Below are positions 58,935 to 64,000 of a stretch of DNA of 64,000 nucleotides, one piece after another. The stretch's first letter is position 1, and every line of letters begins with the position of its first letter. Source of the stretch: Tetradesmus obliquus (lineage: Eukaryota; Chlorophyta; Chlorophyceae; Sphaeropleales; Scenedesmaceae); NCBI GenBank assembly GCA_030272155.1, contig CP126197.1, positions 3,588,001 through 3,652,000 of the forward strand. Direction: 5' to 3'. The position numbers and the translations under genes are program-made. Below the pieces are notes generated by a model. The model did not search any database and was not told the DNA's origin. It saw nothing but the letters and a program-made list of their open reading frames with translations.

Positions 58935-59020
58935 GGCTGCACCTGCCGCAGCGCCTCCTCCACATCGTCCCTGCTGAAGCTGCTGCTCCAGGCCCTGCTG
59001 CCGTGAGCATCCAGCACACA
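56543..59020 (-). CDS. Ala/Gln-rich nuclear-type protein, unknown (5' exons uncertain)
   Basis: The last exon, 57573-56543 (343 codons), and the preceding one, 57827-57766 (LPPFGEMEVQQGAAFNAANA), join in phase. The last exon has a predicted helical segment (VLDVLTQQNSSLQQAASLLQTK and following), a basic nuclear-localisation-like stretch (EPASKRQRVGEM), several Ala and Gln homopolymers, an acidic patch (DDEDGEPVDEDD) and a basic end. Likely upstream exons are 58591-58510 (DLTDLGQQLDSALAASASPG) and one near 58990-58945 (SSFSRDDVEEALRQ, ending CAG|GTGCAG). These two join each other in phase 0, but the 58510 end (phase 1) does not match the 57827 start (phase 2), so an exon is missing or a junction is wrong. 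I do not recognise the family; a transcription- or chromatin-related role is only suggested by composition. Confidence 0.55.
58857..58933. repeat. (CTG)n / (CAG)n imperfect microsatellite
   Basis: About 77 bp of CTG units with CCG interruptions, next to the candidate donor of the SSFSRDDVEEALRQ exon on the minus strand. Confidence 0.85.
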
Positions 59021-60256
59021 CAGCTGACTGTGGAGCAGCAGGGTTGCAGGGAGCTCTTGATTACTTATAATGGCAGCAGTTGCATCCACCTGCTGCTGTG
59101 GGTACTGCTGTGTGTTGGGCAAGCAAAGACTGCCGCTGCCGCAATGTTTACTTGCAGTGCAAGCGCCATCAAGTGCTCCATTTGATGTTGCGGTTGTTGC
59201 TGTCACAGCATTTGGGGTGTTGTACTCACTATGTAGCCTCCTGTTGGCCATTGCTTGCTGCTGCTGCTGCTGCTGCTTTGGTGGCATTGCACTGCAACAC
59301 TATGTGCAGCACAGTGTCAGCCTCCTCAACGCGCACTGCCCTAACCCATGGCTGCTCCATTGGTTTTTGGGATGTTGTCCTTGCAGCTGCCGTTGGCCGA
59401 CATACAGGTTCAGGCTGTGATACTCAGGTTAGCACTTGCTGCTGCTGCTGCTGCTGCTGTTGTTGTTGCTAGCATGAGAGCTGATGGTCAGCTGTTACAC
59501 CTCGTGCAAACAGCGAACAATCAAAGGAACGGTTAGGCGCATGAAAGCTCTGCGGAAGGCGCACGCTCTGTTGTCATCGAAATACCCCACGCAACGGTCA
59601 CCGGGTTCTGCCCCCGGACCGCGTAGCATTGGCCCGTGATTAGCAGCTGCACATACTCCTCAGAAACCCTTAGTTGCTCTGCAATGCACCTGCCAGTTCT
59701 TACGGGCCCGTCCACACCGTATGGTCTGCAGCAATGTAGTAGTTCCAATGTTCAGCTACGTGTTTGCAGCTGTAAAAGCTTGCATTGGCAGCTGGTCAAA
59801 CCACCGCGTACGAAAGTGTCTGCTGTACCAGGTCACGCACAATAACATCGATAGCTAAGTTACAAAGCGGTGTCACCGACAAAGGGTCGGCAAGCTACAT
59901 AGATGTTGCCCAACAAATGGCCGGCTGAGCCCCAGCTGCAGCACTGACCACCAAACTGCACCAATCCTGTGCTGCCTGCTAGTGCACGATATCGTGCACC
60001 AATGCAGCAAGACACATCTGTCCACACACACCGACGTGACAATACCTTCCCCACCGGCCCCAAAATATGGCTGTGCACAACTGAAACGCAACTGCCTGCG
60101 AGTTGCTGCAGCGGTACACCAACAACATCATGATATTTTGGCCCCACTTAAAAACAGTGTTACTTACTAGTACCTGTAGCACCAGTGATGAGCCAACATG
60201 GCAAATGCTGCCACTGCCTGCCAACACGAATAGCTCAGGCGAGCTACCTAATAACA

Positions 60257-60302
<46 letters not shown>

Positions 60303-60528
60303 GATGTGTGGCCCTCCGAGCCCCAGACAACTGCAGCACCTGACTTTGCGAGCAGCAACCCGCAAGCCAACTGTCGGGACAACCTTGCACCAGGACCACC
60401 GCAAGAGCCATCCTGCACCGCTTGCTGCATGCTGCATAGTGCCACGCACGTGGTAGCAGGAGCCAGAGGCCCATGAGCTGTCAGCAAGAAGTCCGCACGG
60501 CTTTGTAACCGGAGTTTGGTTTGAATGA
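59021..60528. other. Upstream region of the Ala/Gln-rich gene
   Basis: About 1.5 kb with no gene that I can support. One minus-strand frame (59748-59533) has a non-repetitive composition (GPVRTGRCIAEQLRVSEEYV), unlike its surroundings, and could be an N-terminal exon of the Ala/Gln-rich gene or a small separate gene. A pure (CAG)n run of about 42 bp lies at 60259-60300. Confidence 0.4.
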
Positions 60529-60627
60529 TCAGCCGCCGTAACCGCCAAGGCCGGCGCCTGTCATGGCTCCTCCCAGGGTTGTGGGGTCCTCCAGCTTGCC
60601 TCCATAGTCGTGGATCTTGTTCATGCG

Positions 60628-60664
<37 letters not shown>

Positions 60665-61813
60665 CAGGAGATGCTGGTCAGGGTCAGCAGCAGAGCATTG
60701 AGTCTCCTGGCAAGGAAGGGGTTCAGACAGTTGTTGAGAGCGAGCTGAGGACGCCCACACAGTGACATATAATTACATTAAAGGTAACAAACAAATAACA
60801 ATATAACAACGCACCAAAAGAAGTCCTGGCCGTCTGTTACCTCCTTGCCAGTGACGGCCAGGAAGGTGGCGGCAAAGCCCTTCGGGAACCACTGCTCCAC
60901 ACAATAACATGTCACTTTTTAAATGTTCAAATGTAACAAAATAACAATATAATACCCACCAGAAGAAGTCCTGGCCGTCGGTCATCTCCTTGCCGGTGAC
61001 GGCCAGCCAGGTGGCAGCAAAGTCCTCCGGGAACCACTGCTCCACCTCACCGATGGTGAAGTAGTTCACAGGGAAATCCGCAGTGCCCAGCATGCCGTCC
61101 CTGCAAAGCAACAGATAGTGTGATAATGTACATTGACTCGTAAACATGACACGTCACTGCTCCACCTCACTAATGGTAAAGTAGTTCACGGGGAAGTCCG
61201 CAGTGCCCAGCATGCCGTCCCTGCAGGTGACATTTGCACTCATGTTAGTGACAGAGTAAAGTAACATGTTGTTCCACCTCGCTGATGGTGAAGTAGTTCA
61301 CGGGAAAGTCCGCGGTGCCCAGCATGCCGTCCCTGCAGGTGACATTTATACTCATGTTAGTGACAGAGTAAAGTAACATGTGTTTTCCACCTCGCTGATG
61401 GTGAAGTAGTTCACGGGGAAGTCGGCAGTGCCCAGCACGCCGTCCCTGCAGGTGACACATCGTATGTTTGTTATCAATCCAAAGCATGACAAAAAGTATA
61501 ATGCATAGTGAAACACTTTGACATCTCGCTGATGGTGATGTAGTTCGCAAGAAGTCCCTGATATATATACGCAAACCCAGTCGCACCTGTGGTGCGGCAT
61601 CTTGAGGAGCAGCAGGAGCGGGCCCCTGCCCACAAACGCCATTCCTCAAATGCCCGCAGCCAATGGATTGATAAAACGTATTTTACACAAACCCGCCGCG
61701 CACCTGTGTCGCGGCATCTTGAGGTGCAGCAGCAGTGCCAGCGCCGCCTCCACCGCCTGCTCCGGCAGCAGCCCGTACGGCTCGTAGTAGGCCTTGCCGA
61801 TGATGATCCTGAC

Positions 61814-61861
<48 letters not shown>

Positions 61862-63583
61862 CCAGCAGCGGCGGCAGCAGCAGACATGTCAGAGTTTGAA
61901 GGAGGTGTTACAAAACATGTCTGCTAGCTGCCGATGTGCCTGCCTGCTTGCCCTGCCTGTGTGGCTGCTTGCCTGGCCTGCCTGCTACAGGACTATTGGC
62001 AGGCGATAGCTGATCAGCCATGGCAGACAAAGCAATCCTGCCCACCTGTGCTTGGGGTCAATGTGGTCGTAGCTCATAGGTAAACAGCACAGACAACCAG
62101 CAAACAAGTCATTCAAGCAGTAGCTCATCAGGCAGTAAAGACAGAACCAGTTCAAACAATGTGGCCTGCATACCTGTGCTTGGTGTCCATGTGGTCAAAG
62201 CTGAGCTTCACATCCATGAAGCAGCCGCCCTTGGTGGGGTACCTGCAGCAGCAGCAGCAGCAGCAGCACGTCAGGGTGCTATTATGTCTTGTCCGAACTA
62301 TTGCAGGTCGCTGCCCCACCAGTCACCTGCTAGTGCGGACTGGCCTCGTCTGCTGCACTCAACACCTGCATGCGCCTGGCTTGACCATGCTTTTTCCCTT
62401 TTCATGCGCGTCCCCAAACAAGCCCACCATGATAAACAGCAGGCAAGCCACACACCACACTCCACACACCACACACCACAAGCACCTGCCTTGCTCCCCA
62501 CATTTCTGTCTGCCCCACCACAGTCTCCAAATTCCAAATTAATTTCAAATTTATTCCAAACGAATTGAGTGTTGCTCACTTGGCTTTGTACTCGACCACA
62601 AACTGCTTGGCCTGGCCGTCCACCACGGCAGTCGCGGTGCGCACGGGGCGCCCGCTGCTTGCCGCTGCACTGGCCGCCTCACTGGCTGCTGCTGCTGCCT
62701 GCTGTGCGCCTGCGTCACCCTGCTGCAGGAAGTCCACCTGGCAGCAGCAGCAGCAGACAAATTTTCATGATGCTGACAAAATTGCGCAGCTTCACACCTC
62801 ACACAAGACATTTAAGCAGTTGCTGAGCAGTGAACAGCCAATCAGTTGATGGAAAAACAGCCGCCACTGCGACGCACTTGGCCCTCCGCCATGCGCTCAC
62901 CACAACACGGACCAAGTCATTCATTACAACACCACATTATAACATTGTTTGTGGCAAAGTAACGCACCTGGCCATCAGCCATGAGCTCCGGGTCAGGCAC
63001 AAACTCCTCCTTGCAGCCACGCGCCTTCAGCGCCGCCTGCAGCGCAGCAGCCTTTTCTGCGGCAGCAGCAGGCTTGGCACGAGCACTGATTGCGCCCGCA
63101 TCCACAGCAGACTGCGGGCAAAAACAAACAAACAGCAAGCAGCCCACACAGTAGCGTCAGCAGCAGCAGCAGCAGCAAAGGATGTATGTGCAGGCGTGAT
63201 GCTGTGGCAGGATGTGCACGTGCTGCACAATCTTAAACGGCTGTAGCTGGTGGCCAAAGCCCAGCCCCCCGACACTTAGCAGGTGCATTGTGTATGCATC
63301 GGCAAGCAAACAGAACCGTTGATAGCAATATCTGCACCTGCCAGGCCTTGCGCTCCAGGGCCAGCATGTTTCTGAGGCATGCAGGCACTAATGTGCACGG
63401 CTGCTAGTGCTGCACAACCCTACAAACGCCAAACTTGATGACACCTGAACCTGGCCCCGCACCTGCCATGCCTTGCGCTCCAGGGCCAATTTGTTGCCTG
63501 GGGGTGGCGCGCCGCACTCGTCAAACCACGCCTGGCGCAGCGCCAACATGTGCTCCTGGTCCAGCACAGGCAGCTGCACAGCC
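60529..63583 (-). CDS. Unrecognised protein, 5' end beyond the window
   Basis: Seven exons with matching phases: 63583-63463, 63111-62968, 62737-62580, 62242-62174, 61808-61704, 61100-60960, 60628-60529 (stop); 278 codons and more upstream, since the first exon starts in phase 2. Sequence features in order: LPVLDQEHMLALRQAWFDEC, an Ala-rich helical linker, GCKEEFVPDPELMADGQ, a Val-rich strand (TATAVVDGQAKQFVVEYKAK), YPTKGGCFMDVKLSFDHMDT, GKAYYEPYGLLPEQAVEAAL, TADFPVNYFTIGEVEQWFPE, WLAVTGKEMTDGQDFFW and a Gly-rich tail (GAMTGAGLGGYGG). Composition is that of a soluble globular protein with conserved-looking Trp, Tyr and Gly; no membrane helix. I do not recognise the family. Four of the seven exons have clear partial copies in the flanking introns and a fifth has a weak one. 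Confidence 0.7.
60815..60905 (-). repeat. Decoy copy of right-edge gene exon 6 end
   Basis: The 3' part of the exon (VEQWFPE to DGQDFFW) is copied 145 bp further on, with TTTTG|GTGCG as donor. The copy has a frame-altering change in the FPEDF region (FPKGF), but the end, including the donor phase, is intact, so it is a possible alternative exon end. Confidence 0.8.
61155..61445 (-). repeat. Three decoy copies of right-edge gene exon 6 start
   Basis: The exon start (DGMLGTADFPVNYFTI) with acceptor occurs at the real junction 61100 and again at 61220, 61332 and 61445 (spacing 120, 112, 113 bp). Each copy is over 90 percent identical across about 65 nt by eye and reads ISEVE instead of IGEVE before diverging. 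Confidence 0.85.
61510..61640 (-). repeat. Decoy copy of right-edge gene exon 5 end and a fragment of exon 6
   Basis: LLLLKMPHHR with AG|GTGCG at about 61586-61620 mirrors the real exon 5 end (LLLHLKMPRHR at 61704), offset about 118 bp. A short TISEM fragment at about 61525-61545 resembles exon 6. Confidence 0.65.
63325..63365 (-). repeat. Decoy copy of right-edge gene exon 1 end
   Basis: LALERKAWQ with its GTGCAG donor recurs about 125 bp after the real exon end at 63463. Confidence 0.75.
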
Positions 63584-63659
63584 CTGCGGCACAGGGTGGA
63601 TTTGGAACAGAAATAGGTGTTGGGATAAGGCAATCTCAGTGAAGATAGACAGAGGGTTA

Positions 63660-63860
63660 CAGGGCGCAGCGCCAGCATGTGCTCCTGGTCCAGCACAGGC
63701 AGCTGCACAGTCCTGCAGCGCCATAGGGTGGTTTTGGAACAGAAACAGGTGTTGGGATAAGGCAATCTCAGTGAAGATAGTTGGGCGGAGGGTTGCAGAG
63801 CGCAGCGCCAGAATGTGCTTGTGCTCCTGGTCTGGCACCGGCAGCTACACGGCCCTGCGG
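63660..63860 (-). repeat. Two decoy copies of right-edge gene exon 1 start
   Basis: VQLPVLDQEHMLALR with a TGCAG or CGCAG acceptor is repeated with junctions at 63712 and 63854 (real junction 63583; spacing 129 and 142 bp). The outer copy is degenerate and contains an in-frame stop. Confidence 0.8.
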
Positions 63861-64000
63861 GAGTTTATACGGCATTGCATGTGTGGGTCGGGAGACGCAC
63901 ATGGCCGCAAGTTACACCTGCCAATTCTACAGTAATTCGGCGCTGACAGTGTGTCAACTGCACGAAGCCAACATAAGACGATTCAATAACAAGGACAACA
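63861..64000. other. Right edge, intron or upstream of the last gene
   Basis: No exon visible. The upstream exon of the right-edge gene must lie here or beyond the window. Confidence 0.4.

Noticed and set aside
59533..59748. 71-codon minus-strand frame with non-repetitive sequence
   Set aside because: It could be a real exon, but I could not join it in phase to any neighbour or recognise it. It is only mentioned as a possibility in the region entry.
1..64000. CRISPR array or prokaryotic mobile element
   Set aside because: The short-spaced repeats are derived from neighbouring exons and from CTG microsatellites. There are no uniform repeat-spacer units, cas genes, transposase or integrase frames.

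Overview
This is nuclear DNA from a eukaryote, most likely a green alga of the class Chlorophyceae. I infer this from the intron-dense genes, GT-AG introns whose acceptors are mostly CTGCAG, frequent (CAG)n/(CTG)n tracts that run through exons and introns alike, candidate TGTAA poly(A) signals of the chlorophycean type, and alanine/glutamine/serine-rich low-complexity protein tails. The base composition looks lower in GC than Chlamydomonas, so a Sphaeropleales-like alga (Scenedesmus/Tetradesmus group) is my guess; no marker in the window proves it. There is no bacterial, viral or organellar gene, CRISPR array, rRNA or tRNA that I can see.

Layout, left to right: an F-box/leucine-rich-repeat gene (-, 858-2661); a short coiled-coil protein gene (-, 3661 to about 4506 or 5218); a predicted ABC-class ATPase (+, 5310-11013); a small membrane-anchored coiled-coil protein (-, 12325-13175); a membrane-anchored gamma-glutamyltransferase (+, 14058-20318); a large secreted protein of Ig/cadherin-like repeats (-, 22678-28740); the condensin subunit SMC2 (-, 29804-42741); the Hippo/NDR co-activator MOB1 (-, 43557-45844); a La-related protein 6 (+, 46495-50608); a Polycomb-type RING1 E3 ligase (+, 52897-55944); an alanine/glutamine-rich unknown protein (-, 56543 to about 59000); and an unrecognised protein cut by the right edge (-, 60529-63583 and beyond). 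For nine complete genes I built exon chains in which every exon phase matches the next and the coding total divides by three, giving 433, 693, 177, 746, 1065, 1214, 221, 1070 and 518 aa. The genes are unrelated housekeeping or regulatory genes; I see no operon-like or pathway cluster.

The most striking feature is structural. In at least five genes (ABC ATPase, GGT, SMC2, RING1 and the right-edge gene) pieces of exons that span a splice junction are tandemly copied into the adjacent intron, often with the AG or GT still present. The copies range from perfect to strongly decayed, and many lie about 90-145 bp (often near 120 bp) from the real junction. SMC2 holds at least ten such events, including five-copy arrays, a 24-bp minisatellite made from its ABC-signature region and a 223-bp duplication with no difference that I could see. 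These decoy exons and the CTG-microsatellite acceptors are the main second-look items.
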